A stretch of DNA of 64,000 nt from contig JAHEYT010000030.1 of assembly GCA_023251455.1 (NCBI GenBank), positions 1 through 64,000 of the forward strand, written 5' to 3'. Below, piece after piece: positions 53,162-63,300 of the stretch; the stretch's first letter is position 1; every line of letters starts with the position of its first letter. This DNA is from Bacteroidota bacterium (lineage in GTDB: Bacteria; Bacteroidota; Bacteroidia; Bacteroidales; Prolixibacteraceae). Below the pieces are notes generated by a model, which was not told the DNA's origin, ran no database searches, and saw only the letters and a list, made by a program, of their open reading frames with translations. A program made the position numbers and the translations under genes.

Positions 53162-53641
53162 ATGAAACGCATAGGTTATATTGTCCTTGCATTTTTACTA
53201 AGTCTGAGTAGCTGCAACGGACAATCGGTAAAAGGGAAAAAAGATACTTCGGCTAAAAATGCCCCCAAAACAGATATCAAGGTAAACAAGGAGTATGATG
53301 AAAACGGCAATCTGATCAGGTACGATTCCATTTATTCATCTTATTATTCCAATATTTTGAACGATTCGGTTTTAGGAGACAGCATCTTTAATAATTTCAA
53401 AAGCCAATTCAACCAAAAGTATCTGTTCTCGCAAAAACCTTATTTTAATGATTTCTTTTTTCAGGATTCATTGTTGAAATATGATTTTTACAAAAATGAT
53501 TTCTTTTCGAATCGGTTTAAAAACAATATGCAGCGGATGGATAAGCTTTTTCTGGAAATGGATTCTATGAAGAACCTTTTTTATAAGAAGCAGTTCCAAA
53601 ATCCAACTGACAAAAATACAGTTCCAAAGAATAGCAAGTGA
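53162..53641 (+). CDS. Uncharacterised lipoprotein
   Basis: A 159-residue protein with a lipoprotein signal peptide (lipobox LSSC, Cys18). The mature part is rich in Asn, Asp, Tyr and Phe: an N-terminal Lys-rich stretch, YDENGNLIRYDS, then many F/Y-D-S repeats (NDSVLGDSIF, FFFQDSLLKYDFYKNDFF). No family recognised. It lies downstream of two hsp20 genes and a terminator follows it, so it may be co-expressed with stress genes. The role is unknown. Confidence 0.75.
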   Translation: MKRIGYIVLAFLLSLSSCNGQSVKGKKDTSAKNAPKTDIKVNKEYDENGNLIRYDSIYSSYYSNILNDSVLGDSIFNNFKSQFNQKYLFSQKPYFNDFFFQDSLLKYDFYKNDFFSNRFKNNMQRMDKLFLEMDSMKNLFYKKQFQNPTDKNTVPKNSK

Positions 53642-53735
53642 TTGGCTTAAATTCAGGAAATGGAAAGCTAAACCAATGCCTGCAAGAAACGTAAAAATCA
53701 GAAATTGGTAGGCTGGAAAATTTGATCGTGGACAG

Positions 53736-53768
53736 GAAAGGGAAGCTGCCAAAGATTCCCTTTCTTTT
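53736..53768 (+). terminator. terminator after the lipoprotein gene
   Basis: GAAAGGGAA (53736-53744) with TTCCCTTTC (53756-53764), then TTTT. It separates the hsp20 unit from the cbpA unit. Confidence 0.75.
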
Positions 53769-53803
53769 AAAATAAAGTGTTTTTTCATAGATCTTAAAAA
53801 ATT

Positions 53804-54739
53804 ATGGAATACACAGATTATTACCAAATACTTGGAGTTGACAAAAAGGCTTCGCAGGAAGAAATCAAAAAGGCGTACCGGAAACTGGCTAAGAAATATC
53901 ACCCGGATAAAAATCCAGGAAACAAAGAAGCCGAAAATAAATTCAAACAAATCAACGAAGCCAACGAAGTACTTTGCGACCCCGAAAAGCGCAAAAAATA
54001 CGATCAACTGGGCGCAAACTGGGATCGTTTTGGACAAGAAGGACCCTATTCAGGAGGCAATCCTTTTGGAGGGTTTGGTAATCAGTCTGGGCAAGCTTTT
54101 TTCAGTGGCGATCTCAATGATTTGTTTGGCAGTGGTTCAGGCAGTTCCGGATTTTCTGTTTTTTTTGAGACATTCTTTGGCCGGGGAGAACGATCAGGTC
54201 GTTTCGGGAAAGGACCGGGTAGTGGCAGATTAAAGGGTCAGGATTTTGAAACCGAAATGGAAATTACCCTGGAGGAAGCATATCGCGGCACCAGCAGAAT
54301 CATACAACTGGAACAGGAAAAAATACGTATCACAACAAAACCAGGCGCTTACGACGGACAAGTTTTGCGTATAAAAGGGAAAGGCGGAAAAGGAAACAAC
54401 AACAATAATGGCGATTTATTGGTGAAGATTAAAGTTACACCTCATCATATATTCGAAAGAAATGGCCATGATCTGAAAATTATCAAGCATATTAATTTGT
54501 TTGATGCTGTGTTAGGTGGACATGTAATTATCAATACCCTGGATGGAAAGATAAAGATGAATATTCCGCCAAGTGCTCAAAACAACAAAACATTGCGAAT
54601 CAAGGGAAAAGGAATGCCAGTTTACGGGAACACTGGCCAGTTTGGTGATTTACTGGTTCAGTTACAAATTGATATTCCTGAAAATCTCACACCCATTCAA
54701 AAAAACTTGTTTGAACAACTCAAGAAAAGCTTTAACTAA
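53804..54739 (+). CDS. cbpA: DnaJ-family co-chaperone, CbpA-type
   Basis: A 311-residue J-domain protein that stimulates DnaK ATPase and hands over clients. J domain 1-70 with His33-Pro34-Asp35; a Gly/Phe/Ser-rich linker (about 75-145); then the two C-terminal beta-barrel domains (about 150-305: [19 protein letters not shown] and [29 protein letters not shown]). The zinc-finger region of true DnaJ is absent, as in CbpA. No cbpM-like inhibitor gene follows in recognisable form; the next gene at 54758 is unrelated by eye. Confidence 0.93.
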   Translation: MEYTDYYQILGVDKKASQEEIKKAYRKLAKKYHPDKNPGNKEAENKFKQINEANEVLCDPEKRKKYDQLGANWDRFGQEGPYSGGNPFGGFGNQSGQAFFSGDLNDLFGSGSGSSGFSVFFETFFGRGERSGRFGKGPGSGRLKGQDFETEMEITLEEAYRGTSRIIQLEQEKIRITTKPGAYDGQVLRIKGKGGKGNNNNNGDLLVKIKVTPHHIFERNGHDLKIIKHINLFDAVLGGHVIINTLDGKIKMNIPPSAQNNKTLRIKGKGMPVYGNTGQFGDLLVQLQIDIPENLTPIQKNLFEQLKKSFN

Positions 54740-54757
54740 TCACGAATTTTTGTCACC

Positions 54758-55111
54758 ATGAATTACCTTTCAAAATATTCAGTCAGCACAATTGAAGGTA
54801 TAGACTTCTTCATTGAGGCAGTTCATGACAGCGAATTAAAATATTGCTGTAACGATTTGCGCAATGCCGGGATTGAAACCGACACTGAGATCGGGTTGGT
54901 TATCATGCGAGGTATTCACTCTGTCAACCAGGCCGGATTATCACCACAACACCACTTCAAACATGTTTTTTCAACAGATATTGAAACGGGTGAAATTGTG
55001 CACGATTGGAGAATGAGTAAAACTGGCTTTTTGCTGGCTTTGATGAGTGCAACAGATAATAATCCGTTGCTCAATAAAATTAAAATTGAAATCGTAAAAC
55101 AAATCAAATAA
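54758..55111 (+). CDS. Unknown 117-residue protein after cbpA
   Basis: Not recognised. The 117 residues have a mixed alpha/beta look: VSTIEGIDFFIEAVHDSELKYCCNDLRN, then IETDTEIGLVIMRGIHSVNQAGLSPQHHFKHVF, then GEIVHDWRMSKTGFLLALMSATDNNPLLNKIKIEIVKQIK. No signal peptide, membrane segment or metal-binding pattern beyond a CC pair. It starts 19 bases after cbpA and probably shares its transcript, so a link to protein quality control is likely. It does not resemble CbpM. Confidence 0.7.
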   Translation: MNYLSKYSVSTIEGIDFFIEAVHDSELKYCCNDLRNAGIETDTEIGLVIMRGIHSVNQAGLSPQHHFKHVFSTDIETGEIVHDWRMSKTGFLLALMSATDNNPLLNKIKIEIVKQIK

Positions 55112-55191
55112 CGATTAAACACACATTGAAAATCTACCAATTAATTGCTTGCAACTAATGTAGATGCCTGTAAATAGATAGTATTCAGGAT

Positions 55192-55893
55192 TTAAATTTC
55201 GGAAGTCCCTGGATGATTTGTTTCAAACTTTATTTCATTTATTTTACTGTTACCGTAATTTACGACGATTCTGGAAGCGTGATAATGAGCAATAAATTTA
55301 TTTCTTTTGATTAAACTATCGATTAATTCGTCGAGTAGATCAAGTTTACCTTTCAGTTCATTGATTTGATCTGAAAGACTGAAAACTATAGGCCTTTCAA
55401 TAGTTTTCACTTTGGAATGGGCTCTATGCTGTTCGTTATAAACCTCAATTAAGTGCCGAATGGGACCTAGTTGTTTTACTTTAATGTTGTAAGGAGCTAA
55501 AAAATAATGCATCCATTCAGCTCTGCTAAGAATCGTATTGCAGCAGCGTATTATTTCTTTTTCACTGCCATGGTCAAGCGCATCTTCAAAAATAGTTGTA
55601 AGATTCAAGATAACTTCATCATTTTTGCTGCGAGCATAGATGTACATTCTTCGGCAAATTTTAACCGCAGCCCGAATGATCGCATCGAGATCCTCATTTT
55701 CTGATTGAGGATAACGAAGAGGCTCGAGACGTGAATTAATATTCAGATTTCCAAGAATCAGGTTAAAATCACGTTCAATTGCATTGACTTGCTTTACAAT
55801 CACAGGTTCTTTAACCCAGAAAGACGTGTTTTTCTTCAGGTTATCCAAAACGGAGTGAACCATGTTCAGAAAATTTTCTTCAGAATGTTTCAT
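55192..55893 (-). CDS. Unknown helical 233-residue protein
   Basis: Not recognised. The 233 residues are mostly predicted helix with many Lys, Glu, Arg and His, and no signal peptide or membrane segment. Visible pieces: AIIRAAVKICRRMYIYARSK, DQINELKGKLDLLDELIDSLIKRNKFIAHYHASRIVVNYG. The last stretch and its charge suggest a coiled coil, and the protein could be a cytoplasmic regulator or structural protein. It faces the cbpA-linked gene from the other strand. Confidence 0.65.
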   Translation of the reverse strand: MKHSEENFLNMVHSVLDNLKKNTSFWVKEPVIVKQVNAIERDFNLILGNLNINSRLEPLRYPQSENEDLDAIIRAAVKICRRMYIYARSKNDEVILNLTTIFEDALDHGSEKEIIRCCNTILSRAEWMHYFLAPYNIKVKQLGPIRHLIEVYNEQHRAHSKVKTIERPIVFSLSDQINELKGKLDLLDELIDSLIKRNKFIAHYHASRIVVNYGNSKINEIKFETNHPGTSEI

Positions 55894-56269
55894 TTTTCAA
55901 TAATTAATTTTTCAACTCCTTTAGCACATAAAAAAAAACAAACTTGTCTCTTTATCCGAACAGTAAAAAAATTAACCACCACAATGGCATTTGAATCACA
56001 ATACAATTTACAAAAAATGCCAACCATTTAAAAGACATTTGAATGAAACTTTCAAGAAAATCTTTTGTGGGATTCTTAGAAACGGTTTAAAAATTTGCCA
56101 AAGAAAATATTTTAAAAGTGAACAATTTCTTGTTCTATTTCAGCAAATACTCCAATTAATTTAAGCTGATTTTCAGCAGAATATACTTTGCCCAAACAAA
56201 ACGAAATACAAAAACAAAAAAAAAAACCGTCCTCCTCAAAAGAACGGTTTCCTTATTTTATTTAGAAAC
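55894..56269. other. intergenic region before the exported reductase
   Basis: 376 AT-rich bases between two minus-strand genes. The terminator at 56224-56250 ends the aldo/keto reductase gene at 56270. I see no other gene or repeat. Confidence 0.55.
56224..56250 (-). terminator. terminator of the exported aldo/keto reductase
   Basis: On the minus strand AAACCGT pairs with ACGGTTT, followed by a run of more than ten T. Confidence 0.75.
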
Positions 56270-57742
56270 TTAAGCTAATTGAGCAACAGCCCTTCCACCA
56301 CTCTGATCGACCGCAACGACCTCAACTTTATCGCCTGATTTGATTGAAGCTTCATAGGCAAATGGTTTACTTTTCAGAATTTGGGGTTTATGCCTGACCT
56401 CACCTACTTTTTTGCCGTTGACCAAAATTTCATAAGTAGTCACAGCTGTATCACCTGCAAATGCAGTATCCCAGACAATTTTGTTTCCGTCTTTCCGGAG
56501 GTTTTCGGCAGCGGTTAAACCCACCTTGTCAATCTGAAAGTAATTGGATTTCGGTTTTATCAGAGTAGCCTGTTCTTCAATTCGTTTCCGTTCATTTTCG
56601 GGCATTCCATTTGGTTTTATTTGAGCAGAATAAAAGTTTTGAATCAACTGGCATTTCATTGGATCATCATCAATCTGGCCGATTCCGATGATCAAGGTGT
56701 GAATTCCAGGAGTGGAAAGTGAATATTCAATCAATGGACGGCTTGGCAATTCGGGAGTACCAACTTTCCGGAATACATCATTAGGATCGCGCGACCAGCG
56801 AGGGTCTTTGTGGTACAAAGCCGCATCGGCAAATACTTTCATGGCAATAATACCCATGCCCTTGGCTGCCGCAACGGGTATCACATTGTGCTGCATATTG
56901 TATTTGGTTTTGTCGTTGGCATTGATGGCAATCAGCATTCCTTCCAGGATTCCGTATTCGTCGCGCTGAATCATATCGACCATCGCCGGAGGATTGGCAT
57001 GACCTGAAAATCCGATGTGACGAACAAGCTTCTCATTTTTTGGATTCATACCTGTCAGGTTAGTACCGTCGCGAAAATCGCGCAGTGCCACCAAAGCGCC
57101 AAAATTTCCCTTGGGATCGAGCGGTGTTTCCAGCCCTTCGTAAAGCACATCAACTTCTTCAGCATTGTTCAAGGTATGGATTAGAATCATATCGAGATAA
57201 GCACCTTCAGGATAGTCACCTTTGTTGTCTCCAAACATCTGGGTGAGCGAACGTTTTAAGTCGTCAACCGCACATTTTACATCCGGCATTCCGTTCGACC
57301 AGTTATTGACATTTTTTCGTTCGGGCCATCCCGGTTTTCCCCATCGCATGCAGGTTTTACTGGTCAGCCAGATGGATTTCCGCAATTTTTCGTCGTAGTT
57401 TGGCTCTCCCGGAATCAGATTAAGTATCCTGAAAGCTTTGTTGTAAATCAGCTGGCTTCCGGCGTAAAGATTTGAGGTATCGAAATAATTCACTCCCAGT
57501 TTGAACGCTTTGAGAATGATTGGCACAGGATCAACATCAGCGGGTGTCCATTGCAGCGAAGCCTGACCGCCCAATCCAAGTGTAGTTACCTCAAAATCGA
57601 AGTTGCCAAATTTGCGTTTCATGGGTGACGGCATTTTTTCAGGAGTATTACCAAACGACAACATGGAAACTCCCGCAGTTGTGACAGCCGAAACTTTGAT
57701 GAAATTTCGACGCGATAATGGATAGTGTTTTGATGTGCTCAT
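56270..57742 (-). CDS. Tat-exported aldo/keto reductase with C-terminal FN3-like domain
   Basis: A 490-residue protein from the ATG at 57742; the frame runs on to 57802 but the Tat signal fits this start. The Tat motif SRRNFIKVS (10-18) precedes a hydrophobic stretch. The AKR barrel (about 45-400) has NYFDTSNLYAGS (Asp and Tyr), a lysine in LTSKTC, and LDMILIHTLN. The last ~80 residues form a fibronectin-type III-like domain (WDTAFAGDTAVTTYEILVNGKKVGEV). AKR enzymes are normally cytoplasmic, so periplasmic export with cofactor is notable. Substrate unknown. Confidence 0.8.
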   Translation of the reverse strand: MSTSKHYPLSRRNFIKVSAVTTAGVSMLSFGNTPEKMPSPMKRKFGNFDFEVTTLGLGGQASLQWTPADVDPVPIILKAFKLGVNYFDTSNLYAGSQLIYNKAFRILNLIPGEPNYDEKLRKSIWLTSKTCMRWGKPGWPERKNVNNWSNGMPDVKCAVDDLKRSLTQMFGDNKGDYPEGAYLDMILIHTLNNAEEVDVLYEGLETPLDPKGNFGALVALRDFRDGTNLTGMNPKNEKLVRHIGFSGHANPPAMVDMIQRDEYGILEGMLIAINANDKTKYNMQHNVIPVAAAKGMGIIAMKVFADAALYHKDPRWSRDPNDVFRKVGTPELPSRPLIEYSLSTPGIHTLIIGIGQIDDDPMKCQLIQNFYSAQIKPNGMPENERKRIEEQATLIKPKSNYFQIDKVGLTAAENLRKDGNKIVWDTAFAGDTAVTTYEILVNGKKVGEVRHKPQILKSKPFAYEASIKSGDKVEVVAVDQSGGRAVAQLA

Positions 57743-57894
57743 GATGTCAGGTTTAATTTGGTTAAAATTAAGGAATATCCGGATAAAGACAATGAATAAC
57801 ACACTCAGTTTTTAAAAGTTCAGGACAATTAATCACCCCATTTTGAACAAAATGCGTCCTTATTGTTTTTATAACCAACTAAATATTCGAAACT

Positions 57895-58320
57895 ATGGAA
57901 ACAGGCAAAACAATTATTACAGTTGAAACAACGGTTAACGCCCCGGTACTTCAGGTTTGGAAATCATGGACTTCTCCGGAACACATTATTCATTGGAACA
58001 ATGCATCAGACGACTGGCATACACCTCGGGCAGAAAATGATTTTAGGGTAGGCGGAAGTTTTCTGTCGCGAATGGAAGCCAAAGACGGCAGGTTCGGTTT
58101 CGACTTTGCAGGAGCTTACAACGAAATAAAAACCCACGAACTAATTATATACACCCTTTTTGATGGACGTAAAGTGCATATCAATTTTGAAACTGCCGGA
58201 AACGCAACAACAATTATAGAAAGCTTTGAAGCTGAAAATGAGAATTCGGCCGAATTACAAAAATTCGGTTGGCAATCTATCCTGAATAATTTTAAACGTT
58301 ACGTGGAGGCAAAGAGCTAA
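57895..58320 (+). CDS. AHSA1/SRPBCC-domain protein
   Basis: A 141-residue cytoplasmic protein of the START-like SRPBCC fold: VETTVNAPVLQVWKSWTSPEHIIHWNNASDDWHTP at the start and a terminal helix LQKFGWQSILNNFKRYVEA. Such proteins bind hydrophobic ligands or Hsp90, in the AHSA1 group. It faces the M64 peptidase gene with the stop codons 15 bases apart. Ligand unknown. Confidence 0.85.
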   Translation: METGKTIITVETTVNAPVLQVWKSWTSPEHIIHWNNASDDWHTPRAENDFRVGGSFLSRMEAKDGRFGFDFAGAYNEIKTHELIIYTLFDGRKVHINFETAGNATTIIESFEAENENSAELQKFGWQSILNNFKRYVEAKS

Positions 58321-58335
58321 CCACTCAAATCCAAT

Positions 58336-59607
58336 TTATTTACAGTTGAAATCGATCATTTCCTGAATGGCTTTGCTGCAAACCGGGCAAAAAACATCGA
58401 TAGTGTGTAGGTTGTTCATCAGGCAATTTACCCATGGCCGGTAAACACCTTTTGATACATATCCGCCGCCTTCGTAAACACCCAGTATCTCTGCTTTTCG
58501 CTCTTTTTCCGGAGTTGGAATCGCAGTTCCTTCAGGCAACATATTTTTCCATTTTTTATCAAAATCAACCAAGGTCGTCAGGTTGGGCTCCCAGGGTTCC
58601 ACATCAGTCGGATAAAATTCAGAATATTCAACTCCGCCAACATATTCGTCGCCCAAACCAGCAAACAAATGGCCAAACTCATGAATATAGATCTTTCCGG
58701 ACTCGTCGGGATGATGTGCTGCACTTATTCCGTAGAAATTATATACGGCGCCACCTCCATATTTATCGGTATTCGCCAAAATATAAATGTAATCGTAAGG
58801 AGCATTTCCCGCCACATCGCGCACACCCTGAAAATCTTTAATCATCAGGTAACGTTCGGAGTCGAATGTATAGTAGGAACCATTCATCCTGGTTTTATTC
58901 CAGATATTTGTACCCGGAATATCCGGACCTGATTCGTCAGAGGCAGCCCATACTCCTCGAACATTAAACTTGTCTTTGTTTTGCGAATAAGGGGCATACG
59001 AAAAAAATTCATCCGCAAACTTCTTGCAATCGGCCTTAAACAGTTCTTGCTGATCTTCTGTATATCCTTCGGGTAACAAAACGATATCTACTTTTTTGTT
59101 TGAATTTCCTGAATGAACAACATCAAAAACCGGAAGTTTCTCATGTTCATTTTTAATGAAATAGCTCTTTGGATCAACCTGGTATTCAAATTTTTTCTCG
59201 AATTCGCCCTTCTTATTTCGGCTGACTATTGATACCAGCACTTTTTCGTGGGGAAAAGGCAAAATGACTGATTCCGGATAACAGCAATCGGTTGTTTTAG
59301 CTTCGGCAGTAGTTTGCCACTCGTCGAATAGCGTGCAATATCCTCTTGAATAAATCAGTTCGTTGGTATCAGTAGTTCGCACCTCAACAAAATGAGTTCC
59401 GTACCCCTTGGAGTCAATTAGGTTTGTTTCTGAGCCGGCCCAATAAGGCTCTTTGATCAGTTCATCAAAGAAATATTTTTCGGTTTCAGCATTACCACAA
59501 TGGTAATAATCGAGCCGCAAAGTCTGATCATCAAAATACTTATTGAACTGGGCTTCCGATTTTTGAACCAGAAAAATCGTAAAAAATAGCAGGAAAAAAT
59601 ATTTCAT
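58336..59607 (-). CDS. M64-family metallopeptidase
   Basis: A 423-residue secreted peptidase of the IgA-peptidase M64 family. Signal peptide 1-19 (ending SEA). N-terminal beta-sandwich part (about 25-150), then the catalytic domain with His309-Glu310-Phe-Gly-His313 and a Asp320-Glu321 pair that give the HExxH zinc site. A C-terminal cysteine pair (CPVC) is near residue 408. M64 peptidases are found in gut Bacteroidales; the substrate here is not known. Confidence 0.88.
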   Translation of the reverse strand: MKYFFLLFFTIFLVQKSEAQFNKYFDDQTLRLDYYHCGNAETEKYFFDELIKEPYWAGSETNLIDSKGYGTHFVEVRTTDTNELIYSRGYCTLFDEWQTTAEAKTTDCCYPESVILPFPHEKVLVSIVSRNKKGEFEKKFEYQVDPKSYFIKNEHEKLPVFDVVHSGNSNKKVDIVLLPEGYTEDQQELFKADCKKFADEFFSYAPYSQNKDKFNVRGVWAASDESGPDIPGTNIWNKTRMNGSYYTFDSERYLMIKDFQGVRDVAGNAPYDYIYILANTDKYGGGAVYNFYGISAAHHPDESGKIYIHEFGHLFAGLGDEYVGGVEYSEFYPTDVEPWEPNLTTLVDFDKKWKNMLPEGTAIPTPEKERKAEILGVYEGGGYVSKGVYRPWVNCLMNNLHTIDVFCPVCSKAIQEMIDFNCK

Positions 59608-59685
59608 CTGGCAATAGTTTGTAGGGTTTAACGTTAGGACAATCCTGAATTATTTAGACAATAACTTGCCCCTCATCCGCAAAAT

Positions 59686-59716
59686 CAAATATAGCAGAAT
59701 AAAACTCACAGCCCAA
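59686..59716 (-). promoter_or_regulatory. candidate promoter of the M64 peptidase gene
   Basis: On the minus strand TTG (59714-59716) precedes TATATTTG (59686-59693) by 20 bases, matching the -33/-7 layout. Confidence 0.4.
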
Positions 59717-59789
59717 TGAGATGGAGCATAGTTATCACTTTATTCCCTTTTGTTCTGACTAATCAGACATTAATTCAGAATTCAAATGA

Positions 59790-59797
59790 TAACTTTG
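59790..59797 (+). promoter_or_regulatory. -7 element upstream of the gene at 59802
   Basis: TAACTTTG lies 4 bases before the ATG, so the transcript would have almost no leader. Confidence 0.35.
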
Positions 59798-59801
59798 AAA
59801 C

Positions 59802-60197
59802 ATGCTTTATTTAATCATTGTCCTCATAGTAATAACAGTAATATTTGCCGCTTTAAAACTAAAGAAGGGCAAACCTGAAGAAGCAACTTTACCGGAACCT
59901 CAGGAAGAGCCGCGCCAAGTTGCTTCTGATTGTTGCGGTGCGCACGAAATTTGCGAATTTGATGAATCAACTTTTAACGAAGAAATAATTGTTTATTTCA
60001 ACGACGAAGAATTGGACGAATTGAGAAACATTCGGGAAGATGAGCTTACCGCCGCGCAGATTGATGATTTGCGCGAGGTGCTTTATACCATGCAAACCAA
60101 CGAAATAAACAGATGGATCGTCAGTCTGGGTCGCAGACATATTCATTTACCTGAAATTTTGAAGCAGGAAGCCCGTCAATTAATGATGAGACAATAG
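59802..60197 (+). CDS. Membrane-anchored small protein with Cys-rich motif
   Basis: A 131-residue protein with one N-terminal membrane helix (about 2-19), a Lys/Glu/Pro-rich linker, the motif SDCCGAHEICEF (about 42-53), and a helical acidic part ending in RQLMMRQ. Homologues are common in Bacteroidota and are sometimes labelled phospholipase, for which I see no catalytic site. The CC...C pattern could bind metal or form a disulfide. Function unknown. Confidence 0.75.
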   Translation: MLYLIIVLIVITVIFAALKLKKGKPEEATLPEPQEEPRQVASDCCGAHEICEFDESTFNEEIIVYFNDEELDELRNIREDELTAAQIDDLREVLYTMQTNEINRWIVSLGRRHIHLPEILKQEARQLMMRQ

Positions 60198-60334
60198 TTG
60201 TCATTAACTAGTCGCATAGTCAGTTAAACCGAACATACCTAATTTTTAATTCACATTTTACTTCTGTCTCGGGAGTCCGTTTTCGCTATTTTACATTCCT
60301 TCAGTTATTCATTCTTCAATCATCGATTTTTTAT

Positions 60335-60342
60335 TAATTTTG
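60335..60342 (+). promoter_or_regulatory. -7 element of the hybrid sensor gene
   Basis: TAATTTTG, 41 bases before the GTG start at 60384. Confidence 0.4.
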
Positions 60343-60383
60343 AAACCCTCTCATTGATTTACTAATTTGCAAGATCTGAAAAA

Positions 60384-63300
60384 GTGATAAAAATCCTGAA
60401 ACTCATTGTCTTCATCGGAATTGCTTTGCTTTCTATGCAAACACAGGCAATCGGGCCCTATAAACCTCAACTCGCCAATCCGGTTCTTGAGCCTTGGCGA
60501 TGGACCGATTTCCCGGAATACGACACCATTCAGATTTCGTGCATAGCCAGAGGACATGACAAAGGAATGTGGATGGGAATTGACAACAAAGCTATTTATT
60601 ACGACGGATACAAAACCGTCCAGTTTATTCCTGACAGCACAACCGTTCATTCACTGGTTTTCGAAAAAGACAATAACCTGCTGGCTGCCACAACCAACGG
60701 GATTTTCAGGTATAAAGAAGGCGAATTCAGAAAAATACTGAATTTAAGTTTTAGTGCTCAGCGAAATTTTATTACCGACCTAAATGGCGACATCTGGATT
60801 GGCTGCGAATTCGGGTTACTTAAGATTACAACTAAAACCATTTTTTGCCTCAATCCTGAAGGGTATTTTGAAATAGACGCTAACGGATTGGTTCTGAATA
60901 CACTCATATTTGAAAAGGCCAACGATTACCGGATCAACTCGATCAGTGAAATCAAATTTCCGGTTTACAATCTCACCATCAACCGGGCACAAAGAATCTG
61001 GATGGCAATTGATTTACCTGATAAAAACATAGCATCCATTGATATTTCCGGATTTCCAAAAAACTCGCCAGCATGGAAATTTACTAAAACTCCAGGACTT
61101 TACTATTGGGATATTTCAGGAATTTGCGAACATGAAAATTCGGTTTGGGTTACCACCGGAAATGCCAATATTATGCTCTTGCAATATCTGATTTCCGAAG
61201 AAAAATGGAAAAGCATTGATTTAAAATCGTTTGGAGGCGATAATGTTCAAACTTCAGCGCTGGAAACTTCCGATGGAAATCTTTGGATCGGTGGGCACAG
61301 CAAACTTTATACTTTAACCTCATCCGGATGGAAAGTTTATCAGTATCCTGAAGTGGCGCTTCCGCTTTCGTACATTGAGATTTATGCCGATAAACAGGAT
61401 AATATTTTTTTGTATGGAAGCAACGGAAGCTTGATGAAACTTGATCTTTCGTCAAAATCATTCGGTACATTTCTGGGCTTAAATTTCAATTGCAACAGTC
61501 CTGACGGAAAATATTGGTTTACTACCAACACTGGTGAAGTTGTTTTTTGTGATCCGTCGATGCAGCATTTTCAAAAATATTCGGCAACTGATGGTTTGAT
61601 GGATATGGCCATGAGCTTGCACTATTCAAAAAACAGCGGGTTATGGGTAGCCGGAAGTCACAACGGAAAGGCTGCTGTTGCCCGATTTGAGCATGAGCGT
61701 TGGGCGTTGACTACCTTTCCTGATCTCTACCTCGGAATTGCATACAACGGCATTTGCGAGTTGGGCGATACGGCAGTTGCATTTCCGGTAAATGGCGTAC
61801 TTGAACTGGACAATACCAACTTTAAGGGAGGATTTGTTGCTTTCAACTACAAACGGTCGGCGTGGCAAAAATACGCAAGCGACAAAGTACCTCAAAGGAT
61901 TCCATCCATCGGGCAAACTTCAAATGGTAATCTTTGGTTTTCAGGAAATAGTGTGATCATGTTCGACGGCAAAAAAAACCATTCAATTGAACTTCCTGCC
62001 AAGTCTCTCAGCTGGACCGACGACATCGAAGTTACACCGTCAGATCATATTATTGCTGCCCAGGGGGGCACAGGCTTGTTTTATAACGATGGTAAAAAAT
62101 GGACAAGATTTACCACCCTCAACGGTCTGGCAAGCAATATGGTAACCAACCTTTTTGTAGAAAACGACACATCGATATATATTGCATCTGATAAGGGAAT
62201 CACATTTTTCGACGGGAAACAATTTATCCCGCAAATCATTCATCCCGACCTGAACATTCAGCGGGAACGTGGCTTTCTGAACAAATCAGACGATGGCACA
62301 CTGTGGATTAACCAGGCCACCCGCGAATGGTACTTATACGATTTCAAAAATACAGATGAAAGTCCAACTGTGTTTAAAACAACTTTCTACCGCAAGGAAA
62401 ATAACCCACCAAAAACAAACATTTCATTCTCCGACCGCGAAATTTCGTCTTCCGGAAATGTAATTATCACTTACAATGGGATTGATTTCTGGAATCAGAC
62501 ACCATCGGATAAGATTCAGTTTTCATATCGGCTGAATAATGGAGCATGGTCGCCTTTTTCTGAAGAAAAATCAAGCGTTTTTCTGGATTTAGATGCAGGT
62601 GATTATTTCATTAATGTTCGTTCGCGTGATTTCGACAACAACATAGAACCAAATGCGGCACAAATTTCGTTTAAGATTTTACCTCCAGTCTATTTTCGAA
62701 TCTGGTTTATCCTTACGATTCTTACTTTCCTCGGAATTATTGTTTGGCTGCTCATCCGTTTGTATGCACGAAACAGGCAGATTCACGAATTAGATCAGCT
62801 AAAACTTCGGCTTTTCACCGACATTTCGCACGAACTAAAAACTCCGCTTACACTTATTTCGCTGCCACTCCAGAAGTTATTAGACAAAGCCAAAAGAAAG
62901 AATGACAACATCGATAGTCTCGAGTTGATATATACAAACGTTCAGCGCCTCAACAACCTGGTAAATCAGGTAGTCGATTTTAGGCGACTGGAAGCTGGTA
63001 AAATTCAGCTTGAACTGAGTCCGGGCGACCTCATTTTGCAACTCCGGAATATATCAGGCTATTACACTCCGTTGGCTCACGAGAAAAATATCAGGTTTGA
63101 ATTTACCTGCAATGTTCAGGAAGTTTGGGCAAAATACGATGCCGACAAACTCGAAAAAATAGTGGTCAATCTGCTTTCAAATGCCTTCAAGTATACTCCT
63201 GAAAATGAAAAAGTGGAGTTAATCGTCCAGGTTGATCCGCCAAACGACAAGCTGCAGTTGTGGGTAAACGATTCAGGACCTGGCATTCCCGAAGAAATGC

